Positions 26,559 through 35,559 of a stretch of DNA of 64,000 bases are shown in pieces. This DNA is from an uncultured Desulfosarcina sp. (GTDB lineage Bacteria; Desulfobacterota; Desulfobacteria; Desulfobacterales; Desulfosarcinaceae), in the NCBI RefSeq assembly GCF_963668215.1, contig NZ_OY764190.1:3658001-3722000 (forward strand), in the 5' to 3' direction. The notes beneath the pieces were generated by a model. It did not search any database. It was not told where the DNA came from and saw only the letters and a program-made list of their open reading frames with translations. Position numbers and translations under genes: made by a program. Positions within the stretch are counted from its first letter, which is position 1, and every line of letters begins with the position of its first letter.

Positions 26559-28259
26559 TCAGGTCATCATGTAAAAACCGAGGGTCACGTCGCAGGCGTC
26601 TGTGCCGGTAAACTGGCAGCCGACAATTTTATCGGTCACCGAACGAACCACCACTTCTTTCTGGATCACCGAACGGGCCGTGTTGTCCAGGGTAAACTTC
26701 ACCCGGAAGCGGTCCTTGACCCGGATGTCTTGATTTTCGAGAATTTTAAATCCGATTCCATTGCGGGAGAGGTTGTTGATCCGGATTCCGCCCCAATCGT
26801 CGGACTTCATGGCGATCCGGTCGCCCGGACCACGAATGAACACTCCCTCCAGATTGACCGTTTTTCGATGCTCGCGGCGAAGCTCGACCTTGAAGAACAT
26901 CTCGTGGCCGCAGATGCAGGTCGCCTTGATCCGGGTGCCCAGGGTTCGAATTTCCGAAATATCGATCAGCTTCTGGCGGTTGCAGTTCTTGCAGGCGACA
27001 TTGGCCGTTTTGCCGTCTTTCAGCAGGGCCGTTCCCAACTCCTCCGGGTCGTCCGGTTCGCCGGCTTCGATCCGCCAGACAGCCTCTTGCCCGGCAGCCG
27101 GTTTCGGTGCGGTGTCGATAACCTCGATGGGGCCTTCGTATTCGAAAACGTCTTCGCCCGAGGTTGCCGGAGCCGGAGCGACGAACTGGAAAAGAGGCGT
27201 TTGGGTTTTGGCCGGGGCATCCTGAATCCGCCGTCGGAGAAGCGCATTGACGATGGCTCCCCCGACGCATTTGATCAGGCTGCGGGTGTCCCGCGGCCAG
27301 GCGACAGGCTGCCGGACGGCGTCGCAGCCGATAACGCCCAGCAGCCGGCGGCCGTAAAACAGCGGCGTGATCATCAGCGATTTGACGCCGGCAGCATGAA
27401 ATGTCTCGTGCGCGGCGCGAAGGTCCGGAGCCATTTCGGCCAGGTCTTCAACCGCGATGGCGCCGCCCTGCTTCGTCGGCTTCAGAATTGCGGAGAACGG
27501 TGCCAGGTCCGTATCCTGAAGGTTGGAGGACGGCGAATCGACACCTTCTGCGGTCCACTCGTGAGTGATGGTCAGGCGCGTTCCGCGATCATGGAAAAGG
27601 CAGACATAGACGCGCTCCGCCTTGGAAATCAGGCCGACCTTTTCTAAACAGTAAAAAATAATTTCATCGATATCGGCGGTGGACCAGATGGCAAGGTCGT
27701 CGATGATGGAAAACAGCAGGTTGACGAAATCCTCCTTGAATTGCAGTGACTCGATAGCCTGCCGGTAGGGGCTGATGTCCTCCACGGCCAGGAGCATTCC
27801 GGGAAGGCGCTGGTTGGGCGTCTCCAGCGGCTGGGCGTTGACCCACCCGGACCACAGTGTCCCGTCTTTCTTTTTCAGTTTGATTTCGAAGGGCGCCTGC
27901 GATTCACCGGAAAAGACCCGGCTGCGATTGATATAGAAAACGGACTGGTCTTCCGGGGCGATGAACAGGCTGATGGGCTTTTTCAGTAAATAGGAGCGGT
28001 CGGCGCCCAGCATCTTTACAGCCTGCGCGTTGACGCCGTCGATGAGTCCTGCCTTGTCCAGTGAAATCAGGCCGGTACGCGACGCCGTCAACAATTGGGA
28101 ACAGTCGGCCAGTTTCTTTTTAAGCCCGTTGCGTTCATCGATCAGCGCCTGATAATTCTCTCGGGACGGCTGACCGATGTCCGGCTCTCCCTCTTCGGCT
28201 GTGGATAACGAATGCTTGGGTGGCGTGGGTTCGTTTGGAGAAGGGGCTTTCGTGGTCAT
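26559..28259 (-). CDS. PAS-GAF-PilZ protein (probable c-di-GMP effector)
   Basis: The 566-aa protein has an N-terminal PAS domain (about 50-170), a GAF domain (about 190-345), a short proline/alanine linker, a zinc-ribbon-like pair (CKNC and CICG, about 425-455) and a C-terminal PilZ domain. PilZ shows the RREHRK basic box and NLSRNGIGF, which are the two c-di-GMP contacts, so binding is expected. There is no enzymatic output domain. It closes the serS-thrC-LysM-TPR run with 48-bp spacing. It may link a small ligand and c-di-GMP to envelope or motility functions; that part is inference. Confidence 0.85.
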   Translation of the reverse strand: MTTKAPSPNEPTPPKHSLSTAEEGEPDIGQPSRENYQALIDERNGLKKKLADCSQLLTASRTGLISLDKAGLIDGVNAQAVKMLGADRSYLLKKPISLFIAPEDQSVFYINRSRVFSGESQAPFEIKLKKKDGTLWSGWVNAQPLETPNQRLPGMLLAVEDISPYRQAIESLQFKEDFVNLLFSIIDDLAIWSTADIDEIIFYCLEKVGLISKAERVYVCLFHDRGTRLTITHEWTAEGVDSPSSNLQDTDLAPFSAILKPTKQGGAIAVEDLAEMAPDLRAAHETFHAAGVKSLMITPLFYGRRLLGVIGCDAVRQPVAWPRDTRSLIKCVGGAIVNALLRRRIQDAPAKTQTPLFQFVAPAPATSGEDVFEYEGPIEVIDTAPKPAAGQEAVWRIEAGEPDDPEELGTALLKDGKTANVACKNCNRQKLIDISEIRTLGTRIKATCICGHEMFFKVELRREHRKTVNLEGVFIRGPGDRIAMKSDDWGGIRINNLSRNGIGFKILENQDIRVKDRFRVKFTLDNTARSVIQKEVVVRSVTDKIVGCQFTGTDACDVTLGFYMMT

Positions 28260-28307
28260 CGTTTTTCCCCGGCGGGGGCCTTTCTTTTACTCAAGACAAA
28301 ACGGGTG

Positions 28308-29075
28308 TTAATACAGTTTTCTCAACTCCTCGGACGCTTCTAAGGCAAGATTCGAATCTTCGGTAAATTCGATGGCCCCTCTCAACGCCAGCCTGGCATT
28401 GTTGTAATCGCCCAAAAGGCGGTAGGTCTTGCCCAATTCCAGCAGAACGACCGGGTTTTTCGGACTTTCCGAGGCGATTTTTTCAAGCAGGGTCCGCGCC
28501 TGAAGCAACCTGCCGGTAGCCATGAAGGTTCGGGCCAGGTTCAACCTGGCGATAGCAAAATCCGGCTTTAACGCCAGGGCCTCTTCCAGATACTGGCGGG
28601 CTTTGTCGTAGTCGCCCTTGTTGTAATAGGCCCAGCCCAGATTGGACAATGGATAGTGCGGCGTGGCGTAAAGCATGTCTTTTGTTACCGGTTCGAGTAC
28701 CGCAATGGCTTTATCCCACTCTTTGCGGGCCAGATAGACACTGCCCAGGTTGTTTTTGGCCAGGGTATATTCGGGATTCAGTTCCACCGCTTTCTGGAAA
28801 TGAGTTGCAGCCAGATCGTACTTCTCTTTGGCCATGTAAACCAAGCCGAGGTCGTTGTGCAGGGCCGGGTCATTGGGGTTTAGCTTTTCCGCCTTGAGCA
28901 GTTCCCCCAGCGCGGCCGTGTATTGTTTCTCTCGGAAATAGGCTTCACCCAGATCCCTTGCGGCGTCGGCCTTTTTTTTGTCCTGGGGAGAGATGGCGCT
29001 CGTCGATGCGCAGGCGGAACTGAAAACCGCCACACATAAAAGCAAAAGAATTACCCGCGTTGGACAATGGTTCAT
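28308..29075 (-). CDS. TPR lipoprotein, PilW/PilF-like
   Basis: The 255-aa protein starts MNHCPTR, has a hydrophobic signal and the lipobox FSSAC, and then about six tetratricopeptide repeats (for example DPALHNDLGLVYMAKEKYDL). It resembles the type IV pilus stability lipoprotein PilW/PilF, although no pilus genes are near. The start chosen has GGGAGGA 7 bp upstream; a longer frame to 29114 begins without a signal sequence. It is probably anchored in the outer membrane and assembles envelope complexes. Confidence 0.8.
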   Translation of the reverse strand: MNHCPTRVILLLLCVAVFSSACASTSAISPQDKKKADAARDLGEAYFREKQYTAALGELLKAEKLNPNDPALHNDLGLVYMAKEKYDLAATHFQKAVELNPEYTLAKNNLGSVYLARKEWDKAIAVLEPVTKDMLYATPHYPLSNLGWAYYNKGDYDKARQYLEEALALKPDFAIARLNLARTFMATGRLLQARTLLEKIASESPKNPVVLLELGKTYRLLGDYNNARLALRGAIEFTEDSNLALEASEELRKLY

Positions 29076-29123
29076 ATTCCGGTCCTCCCTGATATTGCAT
29101 GCGTCAGCAATCATAAAATTATC

Positions 29124-30920
29124 CTATTGCGCTTTTCCTTGGATCCGGAATGGGCGGATGCCCCGGTCCCGAAGGAACATTTCGATCAGTTGGGGAATCG
29201 GCCGCTCGGCAAACAGTCGATTTTCTCCGTTGTTCATGGGGATGAGGATGCCGTCGATGGTAATGGCCGTGTTGAATTCAGCGGGCCGCTCGGCGCCGTA
29301 AAAAACAGGACCGGCGGTATGCGCCGTTCCCGCAGCATCCATCACATGCTGGATGATTTCCACCGTGCCGGCATCAACCGGAATTTGGAGAATTTCCAGC
29401 CCCGTTTTTCGGATGGCCTCCACCGCATCACCGTAAAGGTCGCCGAAGTCGACGAGGACTTCCCTGCCGTTTCCAAAAGAGAGAAGATTGGACTGGGCCT
29501 GGACCTGGATGCCGGCGTAAGGAAAGCTGATGCCCGTATTGGGCGAGTAGCGAAAACCCATGCTCGCGGCAAAGGATGCGATCAGCGTTTTCTGGCTGGA
29601 ACCGTCGATGGTTCCGGCATCGTCCGGCGCGTTAACAGGAAAATGTTGCGGTTGGGTCCGGCCAGCATCGGAGATCAATTCATTCAGGATAATGTCATTC
29701 TGGTTCAGGTAGCGGACAATGGCGTCATGGGTTTGCTGGGACGGGTTTGCGATTGGCGTAATGCAGGTGTGACGGGGCACCTGCCCGTCGGCGGAGGTTT
29801 CGGTCCGGATCCATTTGGCGTTGATCCGGATGGTAACAGCCCCGTCTTCGAAAGAGAGCTGGTTGGTTGCGGTCGCATCGGAAAGGGCGGCGAAAACCGC
29901 TTCGATGATTTCCCGGGACGAGGCGTTTTCGCTTACCTTGACCACTTTGACATCCTCCCAGTAGGACTGGATCAGCGGCAGATCCACATTCATGACCTTA
30001 TCCTGGGAGGTCAGGACCACTTTGGAGCCGTTGCCCATATCGATCATCGGGTAGCGGGAAAGATCGAGTTCGAAATCCCGCCCCTGCTTCATGGGGAAAA
30101 AATAGGTCCCCTTGTTCAACAGGCGTCCTCCGATAATCGATGCCGCCTCGCCGGCAGGTCCGGCGTCCTCAGGCTGTGCGACGGGAGGCCTCTGGGCAGC
30201 GGCGGCAGCGGGCCGGGGCTTCTCGGCGGCTTCGGACGCGGCGGCTTCGGGCATTTTTTCGACCAGATTGCCGTCCTTGTCGAACAGGTTGCTGTACCAG
30301 TTTTTCTCCCGGATGGAGGGATCCGGCATGTAGATCTTCTGGCCGGCATAAATCCGGTCAATGTCCTTGATATGGGGGTTGGCGGATTTGAATAATTCGA
30401 TCCCCTGGCGATAGGTAAGGTTGCCGTAGCGCCCGCCGAAACGGTTGGCGATCAGCTTGGAAACCGTGTCGCCCCGTTTGACGGTATAGGTCCGGGTGCT
30501 CTTTTTGATCATCTCCTTGGGATTGTTGATCATTACGAAGGGGATGGTGACCATGCCCGAGGACTGGCCGGGGAGGGTGCCCTGGGTCAGTTTTTTCAAG
30601 GGGATGTCCACCACCTGGCCCGGGCGGATGCGGTCGATATCCTTCACGTGGGGATTGAGGCGCTGGAAGATGCCCAGAAACTCCCGGAAGTCTTCATGGG
30701 CGATTTCCCCTTTTTGCCGGAAAATTTTGAGGACCCAGTCTCCCCGCTGGACCTGGTAGGGATCGCAGAGGATGTCCCAGCCCCGGTCGTAGCGCACGAC
30801 ATAGTCCTTGTAAAGCATGGCGCCATGGCCGTCGGGGACCGTAAAGAGGAGTTGGACCGCCAATGCCAAAAGCAGACACCGAAAAACGCTCACAACCGGG
30901 AATCGTTCGATAACGCGCAT
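29124..30920 (-). CDS. Exported LysM-domain protein
   Basis: The 598-aa protein has an N-terminal signal anchor (about 8-33) and two LysM-like modules: the first around 40-110 (VQRGDWVLKIFRQKG ... IRPGQVVDIPL), the second around 145-200 (YTVKRGDTVSKLIANRFGG ... IYAGQKIYMP). An Ala/Pro linker follows near 225-255, then about 350 residues with no family I recognise. LysM modules bind peptidoglycan glycan strands. It lies 25 bp after thrC and 48 bp before the TPR lipoprotein gene, so the three are probably co-transcribed. Confidence 0.8.
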   Translation of the reverse strand: MRVIERFPVVSVFRCLLLALAVQLLFTVPDGHGAMLYKDYVVRYDRGWDILCDPYQVQRGDWVLKIFRQKGEIAHEDFREFLGIFQRLNPHVKDIDRIRPGQVVDIPLKKLTQGTLPGQSSGMVTIPFVMINNPKEMIKKSTRTYTVKRGDTVSKLIANRFGGRYGNLTYRQGIELFKSANPHIKDIDRIYAGQKIYMPDPSIREKNWYSNLFDKDGNLVEKMPEAAASEAAEKPRPAAAAAQRPPVAQPEDAGPAGEAASIIGGRLLNKGTYFFPMKQGRDFELDLSRYPMIDMGNGSKVVLTSQDKVMNVDLPLIQSYWEDVKVVKVSENASSREIIEAVFAALSDATATNQLSFEDGAVTIRINAKWIRTETSADGQVPRHTCITPIANPSQQTHDAIVRYLNQNDIILNELISDAGRTQPQHFPVNAPDDAGTIDGSSQKTLIASFAASMGFRYSPNTGISFPYAGIQVQAQSNLLSFGNGREVLVDFGDLYGDAVEAIRKTGLEILQIPVDAGTVEIIQHVMDAAGTAHTAGPVFYGAERPAEFNTAITIDGILIPMNNGENRLFAERPIPQLIEMFLRDRGIRPFRIQGKAQ

Positions 30921-30945
30921 TGTAGTCTTCCTGAAGTTGGGGTTT

Positions 30946-32451
30946 TCAGACCTTCTTCTTCAGATCCAGCGATTCGGCAATCTCCCTGGATACGGCATCG
31001 ACGAAACGGTCGAATGCCTCCCCTTCCAGCGGCCGGCCCGCTTCCGGGACTTCTTTGATGGCGTCCGGACGGACATAGCGCGGCCGGTTGACCAGATTCG
31101 GGTTCGGCCGGACGGTATATCCATCGGGGAAGCTGTCCTGAAAATACATATCCTGAAAGCCGGCGAACTTCAGGGCGTGGGCGGTGGAGTCCACGATGGC
31201 CGTCTCTTTGGAATCGACATCGCCGTTTTGCATGGCTTTTATCAGCCCGGCCAGCGACTCGCCGCCATGGGTGCAGGCGATGTGACCGTTGCGGTTGGCC
31301 GTGAGCTGCCAGTCCATGATGTCCTGTTCGGTCACCTCGGCAAAGGACACCCGAACGGCGCCGGCGGTCCGGTTGTAACGCTCCACCAGGTGGATCACCC
31401 GGGGCATGGAAACCGGGTTGCCGATCATGGCGGCCTGGGCCACGCTGGGTTTGACGGTCATGGGCACGAACTTGCGCGGCCCGTCTTCGGGCTGGCGATA
31501 GTATCGATAGACCGGGTTGGCATGCACGGACTGAACGCCGACGATCTTGGGCAGGGCGTCGATGATGCCGGCTTCGAAAAATTTGAGAAATCCGCTCATC
31601 ACGGCGGTGATGTTTCCCGCGTTGCCGATGGGCACAACGACCACCTTGTCCGCCATGGCGTAGTCGAAATCCTGCGCGATCTCATAGGAATAGGACTCCT
31701 GGCCCAGGATGCGCCAGGCGTTTTTGGAGTTGAGCAGGGCCACGTTGTATCGCTCGGAAAGGGCTTCGACAACCTTCATGCAGTCGTCGAAAACACCGGG
31801 GATCTCGAAAACATCCGCGCCGCTGCCCAGAGGCTGGGAAAGCTGCTGCGGGGTCACCTTCTTGTGGGGCAGCAGGACCGCCGACTTGATTTTCGGCTTG
31901 AGATAGGCGGCATACAGGGCCGCGGCGGCGCTGGTGTCTCCCGTGGAGGCGCAGATGGAGAGGACCTCGTCCACATGCCCTTCCTGGATGAGAAAATTGA
32001 TGTAGCTCAGGGCGCTGGCCATCCCCCGGTCCTTGAAGGAGGCGCTGGGGTTCTGGCCGTCGTTTTTATAGAAGAAGCGGATGCCCGCCTTTGCCTGCAG
32101 GCGCGCGTTGGCCTCTACTATGGGCGTGTGGCCTTCTCCCAGATACACCACGGAAGACAGGGGAATCACGGGGCCGATAAACTCGTGGTAGCGATAGATG
32201 CCCTTGACGGCCGGGTCCTTGAGCATGCGCCGGTAGTCGAAAATTTGCCGCCACGTCTCGCCGTTGATGGCTTTGAGACGTTCGAACCGGCGGTCATGCA
32301 GGAGCAGGACGCTGCCGCAGTCCGGGCAGGTGTACAGCAGCGTTTCGATGCCGTGCTCCTTCTGACAGCCCAGGCAGCGATAGATCATCTCGCCGCCCGG
32401 CTTGGGGATCAGGTGCGGCCGGATCGCTTCGGGGAACTGGTCGAGTTTCAC
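30946..32451 (-). CDS. thrC: Threonine synthase
   Basis: ThrC converts O-phosphohomoserine to threonine with pyridoxal phosphate. The 501-aa protein has an N-terminal CxxC pair twice (CLGC, CPDC), the PLP-lysine motif NPSASFKDRG, the substrate and cofactor loops ASTGDTSAAAA and PIGNAGN, and CTHGGES near the C-terminus. The start is GTG at 32451, overlapping the serS stop by 4 bp (GTGA); longer upstream frames lie inside serS. The rubredoxin-like N-terminal cysteines occur in some bacterial threonine synthases. Confidence 0.93.
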   Translation of the reverse strand: MKLDQFPEAIRPHLIPKPGGEMIYRCLGCQKEHGIETLLYTCPDCGSVLLLHDRRFERLKAINGETWRQIFDYRRMLKDPAVKGIYRYHEFIGPVIPLSSVVYLGEGHTPIVEANARLQAKAGIRFFYKNDGQNPSASFKDRGMASALSYINFLIQEGHVDEVLSICASTGDTSAAAALYAAYLKPKIKSAVLLPHKKVTPQQLSQPLGSGADVFEIPGVFDDCMKVVEALSERYNVALLNSKNAWRILGQESYSYEIAQDFDYAMADKVVVVPIGNAGNITAVMSGFLKFFEAGIIDALPKIVGVQSVHANPVYRYYRQPEDGPRKFVPMTVKPSVAQAAMIGNPVSMPRVIHLVERYNRTAGAVRVSFAEVTEQDIMDWQLTANRNGHIACTHGGESLAGLIKAMQNGDVDSKETAIVDSTAHALKFAGFQDMYFQDSFPDGYTVRPNPNLVNRPRYVRPDAIKEVPEAGRPLEGEAFDRFVDAVSREIAESLDLKKKV

Positions 32452-33722
32452 GATGCAATCACTTCCATTCCGCCCATGTACGGCCTGAGCGCTTCCGGGA
32501 TGACGACGCTGCCGTCCTCCTGTTGACAGTTCTCCAGCAGGGCGGCCAGGGTTCGGCCGACGGCCAGACCGCTGCCGTTGAGGGTATGCACCAGACGGGT
32601 GCCCTTTTTCCCTTTTTCCTTGAAGCGGATGTTGGCCCGTCGGGCCTGGAAATCCTCGAAATTGCTGCAAGAAGAGATTTCCCGGTAAACCCCCTGGGAG
32701 GGCATCCAGACTTCGATGTCATAGGTCTTGGCCGACGAAAAACCGATGTCCCCCGTGCACAGGTCGATGACCCGGTAGGGCAATTCCAGGCGGCGCAGAA
32801 CCGTTTCGGCGTTGTCCAGAAGGGATTCCAGTTCGTCATAGGAGGTTTCCGGCCGGGCAAACTTGACCAGTTCCACCTTGTTGAACTGGTGCTGGCGGAT
32901 CAGCCCGCGGGTGTCCTTGCCATAGGAGCCGGCTTCGGAGCGAAAGCAAGGGGTGTAGGCGGTGTAGTACACCGGCAGCAGGGAAGCGTCCAGGACCTCC
33001 TCCTGGTGGATGTTGGTGACCGGGACTTCAGCCGTGGGAATGAGAAAATAATCAAGATTCTCCAGCTTGAACAGATCTTCTTCGAACTTCGGCAGCTGGC
33101 CGGTGCCGGTCATGGTCTTGCGGTTGACGATAAACGGCGGCAGGACTTCCTTGTAGCCGTGCTCGCCGGTATGCAGATCCAGCATGAAATTGATCAGGGC
33201 GCGCTCCAGACGGGCACCCTTGCCCAGGTAGAGCGGAAAGCGGGCGCCGGCGATTTTGGCGGCGCGGGCAAAATCCAGAATGCCCAGGTTTTCTCCGATG
33301 GTCCAGTGGGGCAGGGGTTCGTAGGTGAACGCCTTCGGTTCTCCCACCGTTTTTACCACCGGGTTGTCGTTTTCGTCCCTGCCCACCGGCACGCTTTCAT
33401 GGGGGATGTTGGGCAGGGCCATGATCATCTCGTCCAGCGCCGCTTCGCTCTCGGCGACTTCTTTTTCGAGGCCTTTGATGGTTGTGGACACCGTGCGCAT
33501 CTTTTCGATGATGGCATCCGCGTTTTCTTTGTTGCGCTTCATTTCGGCGATCTGGTCGGAGACGCTGTTGCGCTGCCGGCGGAGTTCCTCGAGTTCGAAC
33601 AGGATGCGTTTGCGGCGGTCGTCGTGGGACTGAAACGCCTCGAAGTCAAAGTCGGTGCCACGGTTTCGCATGGCGGTTTTAACCAGTTCCAAATTTTCTC
33701 TGACGAGCTTGATTTCCAGCAT
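32448..33722 (-). CDS. serS: Seryl-tRNA synthetase
   Basis: SerS charges tRNA-Ser, and tRNA-Sec if present, with serine. The 424-aa length fits the bacterial enzyme. The N-terminal coiled-coil arm is clear (about 30-100, LEELRRQRNSVSDQIAEMKR), followed by class II motif 1, motif 2 (FRSEAGSYGKDTRGLIRQHQF) and motif 3 (NGSGLAVGRTLAALLEN). It is the first gene of a leftward operon with thrC. Confidence 0.97.
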   Translation of the reverse strand: MLEIKLVRENLELVKTAMRNRGTDFDFEAFQSHDDRRKRILFELEELRRQRNSVSDQIAEMKRNKENADAIIEKMRTVSTTIKGLEKEVAESEAALDEMIMALPNIPHESVPVGRDENDNPVVKTVGEPKAFTYEPLPHWTIGENLGILDFARAAKIAGARFPLYLGKGARLERALINFMLDLHTGEHGYKEVLPPFIVNRKTMTGTGQLPKFEEDLFKLENLDYFLIPTAEVPVTNIHQEEVLDASLLPVYYTAYTPCFRSEAGSYGKDTRGLIRQHQFNKVELVKFARPETSYDELESLLDNAETVLRRLELPYRVIDLCTGDIGFSSAKTYDIEVWMPSQGVYREISSCSNFEDFQARRANIRFKEKGKKGTRLVHTLNGSGLAVGRTLAALLENCQQEDGSVVIPEALRPYMGGMEVIAS

Positions 33723-33903
33723 AATTGTCCTTATATTTCACAATCGTTTTAAACGGGGCCAACCATCGGATTGAAGGCGGTGGTTTCAGTTCGTTTTCCG
33801 GGGTGGTGAACGGCGCCGCCGATGAGAGGCGAACACCGAGGGCAAAACCAATCGAAACCTTATCCCAAGTGGTCTGATTAGTCAATAATAATTGCTGGTT
33901 GAA
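33723..33903. other. Divergent intergenic region, serS side
   Basis: This part of the 339-bp serS/fthC gap shows no gene. It should hold the serS promoter (leftward) and, near 33885-33900, an AT-rich TAATAATAAT stretch that could serve as a -10 region for a rightward transcript. Confidence 0.35.
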
Positions 33904-34049
33904 TTGCTACAACCCCTTGGTTTAGCGGTCTCCGCCATCGGTTCGTCAAGCCCCGATTGTTGTTTTTCGGCCGCCGGCCGGGCGGCCCGGCAGCCCGATG
34001 GTGGCATCGGGTGCCATCCCATCGGCAGCGGTTGGCAAGTCGGTAGTAA
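33904..34049 (+). ncRNA. Candidate structured RNA upstream of fthC (6S-like?)
   Basis: The stretch closes on itself: TTGCTAC at 33904 pairs with GTAGTAA at 34043 and AACC at 33911 with GGTT at 34030. Inside are GCGG-TCT-CCGC, an ATCGG/CCGAT arm and a perfect CCCGATG-GTGG-CATCGGG hairpin at 33994-34011. In many bacteria the 6S RNA gene ssrS lies directly upstream of the 5-formyl-THF cyclo-ligase gene, as here. The size (about 146 nt) is short for 6S, and I could not confirm the central bubble. Confidence 0.3.
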
Positions 34050-34061
34050 ACAAACAGGAAA

Positions 34062-34661
34062 ATGGTGACAGTGATGGATGAAGTTCGGGAGAAGAAACAG
34101 GAAATCAGAAACGAAATCGCTACATTTTTCGACGCGCTCGAAGATGAGATACTGGAGGCCAACACAACGATTATCGAAAATCGACTCTTTGAATTCGCCA
34201 ATTTTCTCGAATCCAAGATCGTCATGCTTTACGTGAATGCCGAGAACGAAGTCGGCACGCAGAACATCATCAAGCGGGCCTACGAGTACAGCAAGATTGT
34301 GGTGCTGCCCGCATTCGACGCGCCCCGGTCAACCATGAAACTGATGAAGGTGGACAATCCGGACAAGGACCTGGCCATGGGACCGCGCGGGATTCTTCAG
34401 CCGGACCCGGCCAAGTGCAAAACGGTGCCGCTGGATTGTATCGACATTGCCATCGTTCCGGGGATCGCCATGGACGAAAAAGGCGGGCGCATCGGTTCCG
34501 GAGACGGATATTACGACCGGATCATTCCCGATCTGCCCATGACCACCCGCAAGGTGGGTCTGGTGTTCGAAGGCCAGATGGTTCCGCAGGTTCCCATGGA
34601 ATCCCATGACAAGCATGTGGATATCATCATCACCGAAAAACGGGTGATCTACAAAATATAA
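34062..34661 (+). CDS. fthC: 5-formyltetrahydrofolate cyclo-ligase
   Basis: The enzyme (YgfA/MTHFS) converts 5-formyl-THF to 5,10-methenyl-THF with ATP, returning an inhibitory folate to one-carbon metabolism. The 199-aa protein shows VLPAFDAP, MGPRGILQP, the substrate/ATP loop VPGIAMDEKGGRIGSGDGYYDR and a closing VDIIIT. Several starts are clustered (ATG 34062, GTG 34065 and 34071, ATG 34074); GTG 34065 has the best spacing from AGGA, and I report the outermost. A strong terminator follows. Confidence 0.93.
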   Translation: MVTVMDEVREKKQEIRNEIATFFDALEDEILEANTTIIENRLFEFANFLESKIVMLYVNAENEVGTQNIIKRAYEYSKIVVLPAFDAPRSTMKLMKVDNPDKDLAMGPRGILQPDPAKCKTVPLDCIDIAIVPGIAMDEKGGRIGSGDGYYDRIIPDLPMTTRKVGLVFEGQMVPQVPMESHDKHVDIIITEKRVIYKI

Positions 34662-34729
34662 TGAACGTGTAACAAGACGCATTGCAGGCGGCGTCGCATA
34701 CAGGCCGCCGGCCGTAATGTCTTTGCTCC

Positions 34730-34756
34730 AACGCCTCTTTTCAGGGGCGTTTTTTC
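34730..34756 (+). terminator. Rho-independent terminator after fthC
   Basis: An 8-bp stem AACGCCTC/GGGGCGTT (one G-U pair) with a 6-nt loop is followed directly by a run of T, about 70 bp after the fthC stop. Confidence 0.8.
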
Positions 34757-34795
34757 GTCGGGGGAAAGCGGGTTTCCGGTTCCGGCACTAAAATC

Positions 34796-34836
34796 GGCGC
34801 TACGGATGCAAGATTTTTGGTTTGCTTGCAGGCGCC
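34796..34836. other. Hairpin in the pcm leader
   Basis: GGCGC and TGCAAG at 34796-34812 can pair with CTTGCA and GCGCC at 34825-34836. It lies about 70 bp before pcm and could be a leader structure; I recognise no riboswitch class. Confidence 0.3.
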
Positions 34837-34908
34837 CCAATTTGCAATTCGGTTTCAAGGCTTCTTGACCGAACCCCCTGGAATTGGTAGATAAGTGCTG
34901 GGAGAAAA

Positions 34909-35559
34909 ATGCCGGTGAAATATCAGCGCCTGAGAAATGAAATGGTCACCAAGCAGATCATCGCCCGCGGGATCAGCGATCCCCGGGTGATATCGGCCCT
35001 GCGCACCGTTCCCCGCCATCTGTTTGTCAGCGAAGCCATGATGGATCAGGCCTATGGCGACTTTCCCCTGCCCATCGGCGAACAGCAGACCATCTCCCAG
35101 CCGTATATCGTGGCCGAAATGACCCAGGCCCTGCAACTGACCCCCGACGACCGGGTGCTGGAAATCGGCACCGGCTCCGGATACCAGGCGGCCGTTCTGG
35201 CCCAGATCGCCTACCGGGTATATACGGTCGAGCGCATCCACTCTTTGTACACGCGAACCCGCAAGCTGTTTGATCAACTGCGCTACCATAACATCGTCAC
35301 CCGCTATTCGGACGGAACCATCGGCTGGAAGGAACACAGCCCCTACGATGCCATCATCGTCACCGCCGGGGCCCCCGAGATTCCGACCGTGCTTGTCAAC
35401 CAACTGGCCATGGGCGGGCGGCTGGTGATTCCGGTGGGCGACCGCCATACCCAGGACCTGATCAAGCTGGTCCGTGACGAACAGGGAATCCACCAGTCCA
35501 ACCTGGGCGGGTGCCGCTTTGTCAAGCTCATCGGTGAGCACGGGTGGAGAGAACGGTAA
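34909..35559 (+). CDS. pcm: Protein-L-isoaspartate O-methyltransferase
   Basis: Pcm repairs aged proteins by methylating L-isoaspartyl residues with S-adenosylmethionine. The 216-aa protein fits the family size and shows the N-terminal RNEMVTKQIIARGI, the substrate motif GEQQTISQPYIVA, SAM motif I VLEIGTGSGYQAA and later GGRLVIPVG. GGGAG lies before the ATG. The following membrane protein gene starts at the next base after the stop, so the two are probably one transcript. Confidence 0.95.
   Translation: MPVKYQRLRNEMVTKQIIARGISDPRVISALRTVPRHLFVSEAMMDQAYGDFPLPIGEQQTISQPYIVAEMTQALQLTPDDRVLEIGTGSGYQAAVLAQIAYRVYTVERIHSLYTRTRKLFDQLRYHNIVTRYSDGTIGWKEHSPYDAIIVTAGAPEIPTVLVNQLAMGGRLVIPVGDRHTQDLIKLVRDEQGIHQSNLGGCRFVKLIGEHGWRER

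Noticed and set aside
29067..30395. Long + strand frame opposite the LysM gene
   Set aside because: Its codon pattern is the mirror of the LysM coding frame, and it starts within the lipoprotein gene without a ribosome site.
30817..32526. Long + strand frame opposite thrC
   Set aside because: ThrC motifs and the serS overlap fix the - strand gene; the + frame has no recognisable domain.
33960..34020. tRNA gene upstream of fthC (GGTTCG-like T-arm at 33940)
   Set aside because: No acceptor stem or CCA-side pairing around it, and no anticodon arm of the right size.
34662..34908. Riboswitch in the pcm leader
   Set aside because: Hairpins are present but I found no conserved aptamer core of any class I know.
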